64,000 nt of DNA from Calycina herbarum (taxonomy: Eukaryota > Ascomycota > Leotiomycetes > Helotiales > Pezizellaceae). Where the stretch lies: NCBI GenBank assembly GCA_001414485.1, contig LLEY01000136.1, forward strand, positions 62,001 through 126,000. The letters are read 5' to 3'. The position numbers were made by a program, and so were the translations under genes. The notes beneath the pieces were generated by a model. It saw only the letters and a list, made by a program, of their open reading frames with translations, was not told where the DNA came from and did not search any database. This document shows positions 21,901 through 33,891 of the stretch, piece by piece; the stretch's first letter is position 1; each line of letters starts with the position of its first letter.

Positions 21901-22801
21901 AATAGAGCATCGTTTCTTAATATTAGATATTTCTTGGGTTAAGATCTTCGGAAGTTGGTTTTTGATAGTACACCTTCTAATCGTCTTTATAGGGTTAATA
22001 TTATTAGTAATTGGTGAGTTAAAAGCGGATAATAGCCAATGTTTCTATACTCTATTATGGTAGACATTTTTTAACTAGAAATCTTAAGTATACGCACCTC
22101 TGTTATAAATTGTTCCACGATAAGGGAAGTTTCAGGGCTCATTTCATAGAAACCAATCTCCTCAAGCCGAACGTAGGGTTGAGTGCTATAAAAGGAAAGA
22201 TTAATATATAAGTACTCATTTTCTTTGTCTCCCATTCTGTCGTACGAAGAAGCGAATACAGCGCTAATACGTTACAGAATCTAACTCACCCATGTGTTCC
22301 ATCAATGTGGTTAGGAAGGACAAATCGAAGCCGTAAAACATGTCGCTAATTTGAGCTAGCCCAGAAGCCTCATTGTTAGCTTTCTGGCTGGCATGGCAGG
22401 GGGAGCAACCAAATAAGCGAGTAAAAGTGAGTAGCACTCTTAGATAAGACAAGATCCTGAGAGTTAGGCCGAGATATGGGATATTGTTAGGAAGGACATA
22501 GGTATAGAGTAGAATAGTGATACTGCTTTGGTTCCTTTCAGTGAGATTAGAGTGGGAGACAAGGACGTGGAGTATCTTAGTCCATTAGCGAAGACCTTAC
22601 GATTTATGGTTACTCGAATTGAGTAGAGACTTTTGGAGTTATCACAAGAATGGTGGGTAGATAGTGCTAAAATATTATGCATTTTATACATTTGATTAGG
22701 TGCGATATTCTACCACTAACCATTGCAGACTATAGTAACGCGGAACGAGATGTGATTTGGTAGGGTTTTAACGAGAATGAAACAAAATTTTATTTGCTAA
22801 A
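18904..22801. other. 3.9-kb gene-poor, AT-rich stretch
   Basis: No supportable gene. A 19-bp direct repeat GGACTTAGCCCAATTTTC occurs at about 20,033 and 20,263. From about 20,400 to 22,700 the sequence is AT-rich with many stop codons in all frames, consistent with old RIP-decayed repeats, but I could not identify element ends or a protein family. Confidence 0.4.
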
Positions 22802-24465
22802 TTAAAGAATATGACTCCGGTGTGCTGTGACAAGTGCAGTCTTTTTTTGGTTTTCGATTGCAAGCCTGATTTTCTGGTGATAGAGTTTCGTCTTCACAAG
22901 TTCACAAAATACATGATCAACATTTTCCCCCGTTTCTGAAGACACTTCTAAGTATTGGCACCCCATCCCCCTCGCCAGCATACGGCCCTCCCTAACAGAA
23001 ACTTCTCTATCCGTAGCTGAGTGACACCGAGTACCTACTAATATGAAGGTGGTAGTCAATTCAATATTTACTTTGTTTTTTTCTCCTCCGGACTTTCTCA
23101 AACGTTCTTGCGCAAGTTCCTGCTCGAATCTATGTCGTTTTATTCGCTCGACCGTATCGTGGAACCTCGAAATACGGTTCCACTGTGACCGACTAGTGAT
23201 AGAAAATGCTAAAAGAAAGGCCTCGCTATTTTGGATGAAGTGGTCAATTATTGATGTATATTCTTCAGCTCCAAAATCCTGATTAATCTCGATGTAATGA
23301 TGAGCGCCATCGATGGTTAGATATCGTTTGTTCCGGTCATGGCCAAGCAAGAAACCTCTAGCAAGTTCCATCTTTCCACAGTCTATATCCCCTAGCACCA
23401 TCACCTTGGAGTGTAAAGATCTGGGTTTGGGTTGTGAGACTTTAATTTTGCGATAGTTCCGATCAAAAAGTCCTCCAAATTTCAAGGGAACAGGCTGTGC
23501 GATTCGATTTTGAAGTGAGCTGTTTGTGACAAAGCTCGACCATTCATTATTGAAGATGATCTCCGAAGATAATGGCAATGCCAACGCTGATATATTTGAC
23601 ACTTGGGAGAGACTCATTCCAGTAAAGACTGACCAAGCATGCGTCCTAATACTGGCACTCGTGAACGATACATCCGATGTGTACAGCTGGGTTCTTTTAT
23701 AGACTCTGGACGTGTTGAGGTCTATCTCGAAGGAGTTGTTCATGGAATGTATGGTGCTTTCGTTGGAAGTTTGATAGAGAAATCGCTGTAACGAGTTCCC
23801 CTTATCTTCGTTTGAATGAGTTATTGTACCACTTCTAGAACATCTTGCTAATACGCTTTTAGAATCATAACTGTTCTCTATTCTCTGTAGGCGGTTTGAG
23901 AGGTCTTGGTTGCTTTGTAGGACGTCTTGAATTCTCTCGTGGAGCGTGATACTGGATTGCTGCGCTTCTAGATCGGACCGGCTGTCGAGGTTAGTAATAA
24001 GGTCTAACACAAAGCTTTGTATAATAATACTTACCACATTACTATGTTCAACATTAGCGATAAGGAAGACCTATGGCGGTCTATTCGAAGCATTAGGCTT
24101 GATACAATCTCTTCTTTCCAAGCCCAGGTGACACGTTGGAGAATGGATATATCAGATGGAGAGCCAAGGGGTATAATTAGGGCTTCAAGCTCCGAGAACG
24201 TTAGGACAGCTTCGGTTAAAATCGCAATAAGTTCGTCAACCTGTATCATTGATGTCCGCCGTTTTGGCTCTGAGCTAATCGTATTAAGCAATCGATCAAA
24301 GGCTGAGAGACAAATTTCGAAGTCCTTGATCTGAGACAGGAGATAAAGCATCGACTTTGGTGCGTCAGCGATGCTTGTTTTAACCTTAGTCAAAACTCCA
24401 ACCACCTTCGCAACTCCGGCGATGAGGCCTACAATTGAAGCAGCAATACTCAACGGGTCGGCCAT
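22802..24465 (-). CDS. Fungal_N (STAND-type N-terminal) domain fused to a degenerate Ras-like GTPase domain
   Basis: Two exons, 24465-24035 and 23981-22802, give 536 residues; the 53-bp intron has clean GTAAGT and CGACAG borders. Residues 1 to about 115 (MADPLSIAASIVGLIAGVAK, then LLSQIKDFEICLSAFDRLL) match the N-terminal domain found on fungal NLR/STAND and azaphilone-cluster proteins (PF17111 type). A Ser-rich linker follows. Residues about 335-520 align by eye with Ras: P-loop GDIDCGKM (341-348, with Met where Ser/Thr binds magnesium), DFGAEEYTSIIDHFIQNSEA (G3 region, 379 on), LLAFSITSRSQWNRISRF, LVGTRCHSATDREVS (G4, NKxD replaced by TRCH), and EVSSETGENVDHVF (G5, near 489). An extra charged insert (QELAQERLRKSGGEKNK) precedes G4. 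The C-terminus lacks a CaaX box. GTP binding is therefore doubtful. Possible role in self-defence or death signalling is inference from domain type. Confidence 0.75.
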
Positions 24466-26001
24466 TTTGTCAATTTCTTTATTTCGAGAGTGAGGTTGGA
24501 ATAAAAACACAAAAATGAGAGAAAATTGAAGATACGATCAAGGCCATCAACTTTATAGGCAAGAAAGCCTAGCGAGAGATTGGCTCAGCCCTCCAGGCCG
24601 CTTCCCAATACTGCTGACCATGGTCCAGGCATAGGGGCCGATACCCTGGAATATTTACGTAATTCTCACCGCCGGCAGCGCAGTCTCTGGAGACTAGGGT
24701 TATGATATTGATCTCCCAGAAGAGAGAACCGAAAATAATAATCTTTTCTTTTTAGGTCATTAGCTCCGACCCTTAACAGGTTCTAACGTCATTGGACAAG
24801 AGGCTCCAAAGTAACCAAAAATATATTAGAGCAGTGAATTGTCCCATAGCAATGAGAGCTGCATACTGTAATCTGAAGCAATGGGAGAGGTAAGAGAGTT
24901 GGGCTTTTCTCTGGGCACACCTGCTTTTGTATATCATGTGTAAAAAAAGTCTGAAACGTTTAGTAATGATCTCCGAGAATGTTTGAAAGAATCTAGAACT
25001 CGGATCTAAATTCTTCTAAACTTTGTCGGAAAATGAAAGTAATTGCCCTAGGATACGTTATGTCTGAAGCAATAGAGGGACTCGGAGGGGATGTAAAGCT
25101 CGGGATTCTTACCTGGCGAGAGGGTGAAATCACCCCTGTACAGACCCGCGACCTTGGTTAGCATAGTCGTGCCGGCAGAGAACCCGCCCTCCGGCGCTGG
25201 GGTTGTAAAGGGGGAATGGCTCACCAGTAATCTTGGATATATCGAGCTCGGTGAGTCCGTGATTTGAAGTGGTGACGCTGCGCTGCTCCCTTAGGGATGT
25301 TTCCGGCTGCTGCATCTTTAAATTTCGGGGCAGGGGCCCCGGGATGAAGCCCGAGACGGCAGTGTTAGCTGCGCCCTAAAGCCTATCAGGCGGATGGAAA
25401 AAACTTCAGATTTTATAAACGCAAGTAAACTTGAAAATAAACTACAACGCGCTTATTAAAAATAAAAATATATTATATTAGTATTAATTAGCTATTTAAG
25501 AGTAATTCTGTAATTTTTTGGTATTTTTCTGACCCCTGGTTGACGTATCATGCCCTCTAGTACGATTTCCAAAAATCCATCTTGGCTGATATCAGTCTTT
25601 TACGGAGTCCCAGCTCAGTCAGAGCAGACTGTGATGGAATCAGTGAATGTTGAAATGTTGGTTTCTGGCATGCGTCGCACACATATTTGTCAAATAGCTT
25701 TGATCCTTTGGATCTCTTCCCTCTTTGTAGACAATCTGTTTCATCAACACATACCGTACGCGTTCCAGTGATCGACCCGATCCCGCTGCTCCTTAATTTA
25801 TAGACTCCACCACCACCTATCAAAAGCGTCAAAACCAGCAAACCACTATATAATGGCCCACAGGATAAACGACTTACCCGGCCAGCCACCCCCCTAGGCC
25901 CAGGAAGGCAACAACACCTTGGAGGATAGGATAAGGAAGGCGAATCGAGCGATCTGATTGGCTAGCAGGAGGCTGGCTGGCTAAAAATTAAAGTGAGGCT
26001 A
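24466..26001. other. intergenic, partly decayed repeats
   Basis: No gene supported. At about 24,750-24,960 there is loose similarity (AGGTAAGAGAGTTGGGC and neighbours) to the interior of the repeat copy at 33,375-33,768. 25,430-25,530 is very AT-rich. A 110-codon minus-strand frame at 25,557-25,889 (VCVDETDCLQRGKRSKGSKL) is unrecognised and probably a relic or chance. Confidence 0.4.
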
Positions 26002-26049
26002 CTACTCCCAGGCTGGGATACGCAGGGCGGCCGGGAGAAGATGAGAGGC

Positions 26050-26470
26050 TGGGATAATGACTGTTTGTACCACCTTGTTATGGATATCCTGCGTAGCGAT
26101 AATACTAGTCAGAGTACTTCCCAACAAGACCAAAATCTGCACAATTCCTAACCTCAATAACATCACGATCATCAAAACCACAAGCCACAACCACCAGCGA
26201 AGTCGCAGCCCTCAAAGCCTCAGTGATAGTCCATCCAGCAGCCACAAAATTGGCAATTTTACGTTGCATCGAGATACCAAATTGATTAATAAGATACCCG
26301 CCAAATGTCTCCGGGGGCGCTGCACCAGAGCCTACAATCAATCACGCCAGCTGCGTGAAGTGCCCGTGACTTCGTGAGTTTAGGAGTACATTGGGCGCTG
26401 TCGTTTCCCGCGAAACCATCAGCTGCGTGGAGTGTTAGGTAGCTGATTGACATTGTGCTTGGGTGATTGT
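26050..26470 (-). pseudogene. decayed 3' fragment of a metal-dependent amidohydrolase
   Basis: Three minus-strand frames read in succession give one family pattern. First ALHAAGV (about 26,350-26,400); then VGSGAAPPETFGGYLINQFG and VAAGWTITEALRAATSLVVV, FDDRDVIE (26,140-26,340); then LVLLGSTLTSIIATQDIHNK (26,060-26,130). Amidohydrolases show HxAGV-xILVGTDA, ELxLLVxAGxTPxEALRAAT and the C-terminal ADLVLLxGDPxxDIxATxxI. The first shift is near 26,340. The second is at the run of four A at 26,132-26,135 (minus GCAGATTTTGG), where one T fewer restores the frame. The N-terminal metal-binding HxH part is missing. Clearly non-functional. Confidence 0.6.
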
Positions 26471-26520
26471 AAGTTGTTGGATTAACAGTTTGATTTTGAC
26501 GAAGAATCTGGGCAATCATG

Positions 26521-27544
26521 GAAGCGCTTATCTTTTCTTTTATTAGCCACCCCGCCCCAAATGTATTCCCAGGTGTTTTTAAAATTAAAATGCCCTATGC
26601 GGCCTGTGCCTTGAGTTGTCTATTAAATGAAAAATTAAAATTTTCTGCTCATGAAAATGGTAGGGTCGGTTCAAAAAGGGGTCACATGTGTTTGGCGAAG
26701 TGAAGCATGTTGGCACTGAAGCTAGGGTGAGCACATGCACGTGATTTTGGTTAAACAAGAAGAAGCACATGCCCCAGGAATACTTCGTGGCGCGTAATGG
26801 TAATGATAGGCTGCCGCTTACTTGTCAAGTCGCAATTCCGGGGAGAATCGTCCGCTCTGCTATACACAAGCCTCAGATCGGCAGATTAGTAGTTGAGTGA
26901 CCACCAGCGAATACCTGCTGTTGTATGTTTTTTTTCGTCTTTTTGTTGCTACCGATATCGGCCATGAAGTGTAGAACCTGGAGGGACATGGAAAGTGCGG
27001 TGTGCAACAAAATTTTGACGAGCTTTTGAGAATCTGGCAGAAGAAAACCTCTCTCGGCGCCGGCAAAACCCAAGAAAGCCTCGTGAAGATGTGATGAGTA
27101 TGAGATGTTATTGTGAGACTACTTTATCCGCATTTTGTCTTCTTTCTCTGGCGAAACTACAAATTAATGATACAAGTTCAGAGTTGTAAACTCATGTTAT
27201 CAAAAAATCAAGACTCATTTTCGCGCCCCAACAATGCATCAATGACATCTGTTCATTTATTTAATGCCCCCCCCTCCACTCCCTTCCATAACTAGTGATT
27301 CTGGTTCCACCGCCCTCGCCGTCCAAATCAATAGACAACAGACAAGGAATTAAAAAAAGAGAAGAACGCCAATGCTATAAACTGGTGTCCGTCCCTTTCC
27401 CAACAAAACACATCCAAACATATTTTTCTATCTTCCCATCCATTCGTCCTTACGAACACAACATGTAATTTTTTGCTTTTGTCTTGCTTCTTCTCGTGTT
27501 TTCTCTACTTTCCATCCATGCCCTCATCAACCCTATATCCGTCC
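26521..27544. other. intergenic, 3' side of NUP170
   Basis: No gene recognised. Contains pyrimidine-rich and C-rich tracts (27,267-27,277 and 27,290-27,540), likely including the 3'-UTR of the nucleoporin gene transcribed leftward. Confidence 0.5.
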
Positions 27545-30500
27545 TCACACCCCAAAAGATCTCCGAATTGCCCTTCTCAACTCCTCCACATCCTGCTGCC
27601 CCTGCCCATCCATACTCGGTCCAATAACCTCCAGCAACTCATTAATCTCCTGCGCCGTCTGATCACTCCCAAAGATCCGCTCATTATGCGCAATACAATG
27701 CTCATACCACGACTTGCACAAGAAGACAATATGATCCGCCAGAATCAAGCGATGCCGTCCAGTGAACGGTTGAAGATTATTATACCACATCCCCTGGATA
27801 ATGCTGATCAAAGTCTCGAATGCGATACCACAACGCACCATAAGATCTGGAACCCATTCCCGAGGTCCGACACCGTTTTGATGCACCACTGCGTATTCCT
27901 CGAGGAGGGGTACGATGATGTTGGGACTGAACGTCGTCTCGGATTGATTGAGGCGACCTGCCATCTCCTGGACTTTGGCGTAGACGACTTCGTATGGTTG
28001 TGCCCTGACACCGTTCTTCACCTGAACTGCATGGTGGGCAGCGTTAATGAGGGCTGTCCAGGTCGCTCTGATGTCTGCTTCGCCACGATGATTGGCTGCT
28101 TCGTAAATCACCAAACAGATGTCATAATATTCCGCTGGGTCGGCATATGTGTTGTAGAGCTGAAAAAAAGTTAGTATTGATTTGAAAAAAACACGGGGAG
28201 CTACCTAAGTACTTACCTCAGTTAAATTCAAGACAGGACCATCGAGAGCAGCGACAATTTGGTCGCGGATATCACCGCCTCTTTCATCAACCCGCAGTCG
28301 TCTGAGAAGATCAGATTGAATATTTGCCACATCTAGAAGTTCGTTAATCTCGTAAAGTAAAGTTTGTCGTGCCGTTCTCCCAACTCCAGGGCTCTGTGTT
28401 GACGCATTTCCCTTCGCTCTACTTAGGTATTCGATTCGTCTGGCAAGGGTGATCGGGAAATCCGACTTGGCAAGATTCAATTGCACAACGGCAGCATCAT
28501 AAAACTTCTTCCCATGCACGTAGTACCGCCATAGGAGATCTGATCGCTCAACACTCAGGTGCGCGGAACGAGCCAAGAAATCAACAACAAAGGGCGAATT
28601 GACGTCGAGGAGACGGCTCTCCCAATTTTGCGCAAGGTACCATTCGTATAAGTTGAATTGAAAGAGCTCGTCTTCGGAATCGTTGACAACGGTATGAGCT
28701 TCCGCACGTTTCACGGAAATGACTGTTTCTCGTCCATCAACCTCGTCTGGTTGCCCAGCAGCAGCATCGTCTACAGCGACTAAGACACGATGCACAAGAT
28801 CATAGCATTGTAGCCGGAAGTTATAAATTGAGCTTCGCGAATCTCCAGCTGGTTTGTTCTCCTTAACCCATGATTGGGCCTTGTTCCCCCGATCGTGTTC
28901 TTGAGCGACGTTGAGAGCTAAACTGATCGCACCCGCGTAGAACTGGAGAGAAACGAATTGTTCGACAGCATTGTGCAGGTTTTCAAATGTGAGCGATCCG
29001 GCGACTTGTTGAAAAAGGCGGAAACTTTCATTCAGAAGGCCTCGAGAATTCTTTTGGGTTATCGAAGGTTCTGAAGCCTTTTGAAGTTGTTCTTGGGCCT
29101 TGAATATAATGACATCGTCAGCGCTGCAAAAACTGCCACATCGACGTCGCAGGGAATCGGCAACTGCGTCGATATTCGAGCCACTGGCAATATTTCGATT
29201 GACGATGGCTTTCACCAAAACTTTGGCGAGGTCTTTTCCCTGATCGGTTGAGAAGAGGTACTCAAAAGTAAGATCCCGAACTCGTTGCTTGAGCATATCA
29301 TCGAGAGATTTCCAGATCAAGTCTACTCTCTCCTCAAATAACATCTGGACAAAAGATATTCCTTCGATGATGCTTGAGTTTAATGTTTGTAGCGAGCGCA
29401 ACGCTTGGTGTTCGCCTTGGAGAGCAACCTGTTCCGCCTGACTTGCTACATGCTGAAGACTCTCTGGGCCCGAAAGTCCTTCGATTGCTCGCTTGTTTTC
29501 ATCAAGAAATGATGCTAATTTCGTCAGCTCGTCTTGAACAGCCATCATTTTTTCCTTGGTGACAGGGGAGCTTATAGCAGCGGTGCCATTTGCCAAGATG
29601 CTTTCTTTGATGACTGGTGTTTTCCACAGGGATCGAAGGAGTCTAGCCATATATAATGCTAACCCTTCATGTCGGGAAGAAGGTCGAACATTATCGGCCG
29701 CGTGTGAAGGGCCTTCTGAAATTGAATTCTCATTCAACGACGGGCGCCCCCCATATTCTACAAATGCCTTTTTCGCCAACTGCAAGGTTTCTGGGTCGAT
29801 GACTCTTGCAGTTCTATTCTCGCCGGGTATCAAATCACTTCCTTGACCACATGCCACAGCCAAAGCAGTTGCGGTCGTTTCTCCTCTTCCATATTGCCGG
29901 ATAAACTTCTTGATCTCGTTTTCCAATCCATCATCACCACCACCGTTCCTTACAGCTGCCGCAAATACATCTACAAGCCTCCTTCGTCGGATTACGTGAA
30001 TTCCGCTATTTGTGAGAATTGCGACTTCGGTGGGTGCATCATCAAATTGTACGGCAAGTTCATTGCCAAAGCCCATTGGTTGCCGTGATGCCGCAAATGG
30101 TGGTGTGACAAGGCCGATTGCTTCCGCACGACTTCCCAGTGACAACCAACAGCCAGACTCGTAATATCTTGAAGCCTGAGCCGTAAGGGCGCGTGCCTCG
30201 GCGGCTATTCTCCCAGTATCCGGAGCAGAAAGGAAAAGGTTATCTCTGCCTTCTTCACCACCCTTTGAAACAAAGCATAAGAAGAAACCAGGAGGAAATC
30301 GAAGCCCCTTTCGAGTCCAAGCCAGCGCCATGGATGAAGTTTCTGTCGCCGGATCTGCTCCTTGATATGCAGGTCCGGTTGGTCTGGACTCTGTTGAAGG
30401 TGGGAATTTGATATGTTGAACTTGCATGCTTTGCGGTGCTCCTTGTCCTTGGAGATAGCCATATCCTCTTGTAGCGCTAAGAAAGAGTCGGCATCCAGTC

Positions 30501-31691
30501 GTAGTAGTGGCCATCAAATGTAACTTGGAACCTTCCTGAGATGAAATGGGGTTTATGGAAACGATTTGCAGCTGGTTGGTGAGCAAAACTGATGAAGATA
30601 TCATATGACTGATATCTCTCAGACATTCAACTCGTCTTTTCTCGATTACTTGTGTCAGAGTGGTCGAGCTTTCCATGTGGAATGTTCGAATGGATGATTC
30701 GGAGGATAATGTATAGAGAAGTCGTCTGCTGTCGTCCACCACCATCTGAACAATGTATTCCTTTGATTTAGTCCCCCAAATGTTCGGCATAATGGTTGAG
30801 TATCCAGGACTTGTATGATTTACTTTTCCGCATCGCCCTGCAAACCACTTCTCCTCCTGCTGATATGTGAGTTCGTAGATCTCGTTATCTCCATGTCCAG
30901 CAAAGAAAATCCGTCCTGTTTCCGCAGATCCTTCAATTACTTGAACATTGATACCTCTAATTGTAAGGGCCATCCGAGTCTGAAATAGTTGAACCGTCCG
31001 TACGCCCGATCCTTCAACAGCCGCAGACACTCCAAGTAGTATGATCTCCTGTGTTGTCGCAACCACCAGCAGATGGGTTATAGTGTCGACAAAGACATCT
31101 TTCCGAGGCGTGAGCAGCTTTACAGCCGTAATATTATGTGGTTGATCCTCGAAACCAATCAATTCTGCATTTGGATTCGTGTAGTCCCAGAGGTACAGCG
31201 CGCTGTCAATCGCAACCCAAGCATGGTTGAATTCGGCAAACAAACCCATCGCCGTCGAAGCCTCTGCGCGGTTGTATTGTTCAAGAATTTTGTCTGGGAG
31301 GTCGTACGTCTTTGAGCGGTGGAATGGTGTCCATGCTGACTCGGTGGTATTGTTAGGTAGTTCGTACTCAGAAGAGATGCCCTCTGCGAATTGATTAGTC
31401 TCTGTATTCCTAGTCCTTGAAAGGGAGCAACTTACGCCGCACATAGCTGTCAAGATCTGGAAAGCTGGCCTCCCTCTGCAACACCTCGTTGATCGTTCTC
31501 TGTGCTCGCTGAATGGGCTGTAAAGCCTGCGCCGGGTCTGCTTCTGGTTGCTGCGGGTCCTGGGGATTCGAAGGAACTCTGGTTTGCTGCACAGGATTGA
31601 AAACAGGAGCCCTTGGAGGCGGAAATCTATTCGCAGCTGGTGTATTAAAATATGCGCCTGGTAAAGGCCTCTGGGGGGTTTGGAAAGCCAT
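27545..31691 (-). CDS. NUP170: inner-ring nucleoporin Nup170/Nup157 (vertebrate Nup155)
   Basis: Large scaffold protein of the nuclear pore inner ring, which anchors Nup53/Nup59 and the pore membrane. Exons 31691-31436, 31383-28217 and 28159-27545 give 1345 residues, the expected size. The start is the ATG at 31691 (MAFQTPQRPLPGAYFNTPAA). The N-terminal region is Pro/Gln-rich, followed by the beta-propeller (FPDLDSYVRQ, SSEYELP, MGLFAEFNHAWVAIDSALYL, GHGDNEIYELTYQ, RLLYTLSSESSIRTFHMESS). A long alpha-solenoid follows (QFVSLQFYAGAISLALNVAQ, LYEWYLAQNWESRLLDVNSP, HLSVERSDLLWRYYVHGKKF, PSPNI-type repeats), ending AIRRSFGV. All three exons join in frame. It shares an approximately 0.5-kb upstream gap with the 3' end of IFA38. 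Confidence 0.93.
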
Positions 31692-32219
31692 CTGCAAAGC
31701 CCGGGCAGATTCAAGAGCTTAAGGTAACAATACCAGACGCCGCGCTTGGTGGTTGATTAGGGGCAGTACATGAGGGATCGAATTGGCGATGGTTAGAAGC
31801 TGTATTGGGTTGCGATAGCGGGCGGGGAGGGCAGCTCTTTGGGATGGGAAGTGTAAATACTCGAAAGCTCGAGATGCGTCGCGAGCGCGTCGACCAAAAA
31901 ATCACAGCCAAGAAGCATGCACCACGTGATCAACATGAATCCAGGAAATTATTTTGAAGTATTCACTTAGTTTCAGTGCAGTAAAAATTGACATGTTGAG
32001 GAAGGATTAAACTGAATGTGATGCTTCTGCATTTCTATCTACTATATTAAGAGCTGCTTCGCATGTACCTAACTACTGGCACTTAATGGTTTCGGGATGG
32101 GCGAGGAAGATTAAAGATGGTTCCAGCAGACTCAATCTTTTCTTTCCTCCGAATATCTCAATTAATAGCGGCCATTGTTCCTAAGTAGCAAGCCAATCTT
32201 CCTTCCTAGCAAGACATTT
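31692..32219. other. promoter region of NUP170
   Basis: 528 bp between NUP170 start and IFA38 stop, both minus strand. No further gene seen. Confidence 0.55.
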
Positions 32220-33276
32220 TCAAGCCTTCTTAGCTTCCCTTTCCGCCTTTTTCAAAGCTCTCTTCCTGATACTCTCATGCATGTTCTTGTTGATATTAAC
32301 AACTAAAGCACTTCCAAGCCCAAAGGTATTTTCGACCCACCACTGCATCAAAGCATGGCTCCAAACAGGCGTACTAGTATACGCCATATTCTGAGCCCCA
32401 CCACTTCTTCCAACCTTGCCCAAAACCGCCTTGACGAAAAATCTCGGATTCGGAATCATAGCACTAGTTCTTCGAACCTTGCTCATAGCCGTAGTAACCA
32501 AATAACTCAAGGCAAGCTCTACATCAACACCCGAACCCTTCAATTCGCCCGCCAAAGATGTAGACCAGTGTTGCAAGAACGCTTTGCTGCCGGAATATGT
32601 TGCCAGAAGAGGAGTGGGCATCCATCCACCGAAGGAACCCATGGTGAGGATCAACCCGCGCTTTCTTTGAACCATCCCGGGAGCAACAATTTGTGTAACT
32701 CTGAGCGTAGCAATACAATTAATCGCAATGATCTCTCGAACCTCGTCTTTTGGCGTCGTGATGAAGGGAACTGGGATCGAATGACTTTGTCCAACGTTAT
32801 TGATCAGAATTGCCACGTCTAGTCCATCAACCAATGCCTTCAACTTGGCATAATCCCCATCGTCGTTCTTGGAGAAATCCATGGGGAGGATCTTGCATTT
32901 GACAGATGTCCCCACATATTTTTGTTCGATTTCTTGGGCGAGCGTTTGGAGCTTCGATTCGGTGCGGGAGACGAGGACGAGGTTGAAGCCTTTTTGGGCC
33001 AGTTGGATGGCATATTCTTTTCCGATTCCGTCAGAGGCTCCGGTGATGACTGCCCATGATCCTTTTTTGCCGTATGCTCGTAGCTAGGGAATGAATTAGT
33101 TTCATACTTGCGTATCCGGATTTCGAAAAACTTACGTTCTTTCCGCCCAAGACAAACAGGCTCAACAGTAACCGCACATAGCTAATTACTTTCCGACTAG
33201 CAGTAACTAGCCCTAAGGTAGCTAGAGCAAACAGAAGACCCTCAGGGATATTTCCTACCACGGCGCCGAAATCCAT
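32220..33276 (-). CDS. IFA38: very-long-chain 3-oxoacyl-CoA reductase (KAR)
   Basis: ER-membrane short-chain dehydrogenase that reduces 3-ketoacyl-CoA with NADPH in fatty-acid elongation; also called YBR159w/let-767 type. Exons 33276-33136 and 33083-32220 give 334 residues. The N-terminal hydrophobic segment ([16 protein letters not shown] and [12 protein letters not shown]) anchors the protein. The nucleotide motif [20 protein letters not shown] follows, then NNVGQS, a serine in [15 protein letters not shown] and the catalytic YSGSK (Tyr and Lys). The C-terminus is basic ([15 protein letters not shown]), a lumen/cytosol-facing lysine-rich tail like other fungal KARs. Closely spaced with ERG28, another ER lipid-enzyme gene, in divergent orientation, so a shared upstream region of about 0.6 kb is possible, though a repeat lies inside it. 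Confidence 0.92.
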
Positions 33277-33374
33277 GGTGTCTGGTTCAATTGCTGTGAT
33301 AGCAATTGAAGTTTGTTGAGGGACCTAGCCTGGGGATTTTGTGGTTGACGCGCTTGCAGGGTTCACCAGCCTTT

Positions 33375-33768
33375 CAAGGCGGCAGTAGCTTCAGGTCGTA
33401 CCTGCCTCGCTAACTTATTGTTCCAACCTTGTAGGATAATTTGAAAATATTTACCAAAACGGTTCGGACAATTAAAACGAGGTAATTGTCCCTTTTATTT
33501 AGCCTTAGAAAACCGGAACAACAGGAGGTAAAGAAGCAGGCCAGGCAGGTAAGAGAGTCGGGCATTTCTTTGGGTAATGCCTTTGCAAAGTACTGTTCAA
33601 AATATAGGTCACCCATATTAAGTCTCCAAGGACTCTTATAAAATAGGGCAATAAATAGCTGAAATTATATAGGAATTTTTAGGGCAAAGGAGGTTGGGGG
33701 TGACGCAGAGTAAAACCCGGGTTGTTGAAGCAACATTATTTACTGCCGCTTTTATCGTCCATCGCGAG
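33375..33768. mobile_element. dispersed short inverted-repeat element (copy B), between IFA38 and ERG28
   Basis: The left end reads AAGGCGGCAGTAGCTTCAGG. The right end, on the minus strand, reads CTCGCGATGGACGATAAAAG, then CGGCAGTAAATAATG. Both match copy A (14,954) and copy C (59,887-60,080), with transitions as the main differences. About 390 bp, no coding capacity. It occupies most of the divergent IFA38/ERG28 promoter region. Confidence 0.55.
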
Positions 33769-33891
33769 GAGCTCTCTCTGTTGAATCTCACCACCACTCG
33801 CCGGCGACTCCAACACCAGCATATTCTGTCCATTTGTTTGCGCATTTGCGTACCCTCATCGCCAACCTCTCATCCAAACCGTTCCTCCAAA

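Noticed and set aside
25557..25889. Minus-strand frame with CVDETDC and CDACQK, looks zinc-ribbon-like
   Set aside because: Too few ordered Cys pairs, no family match and no supporting exon nearby.
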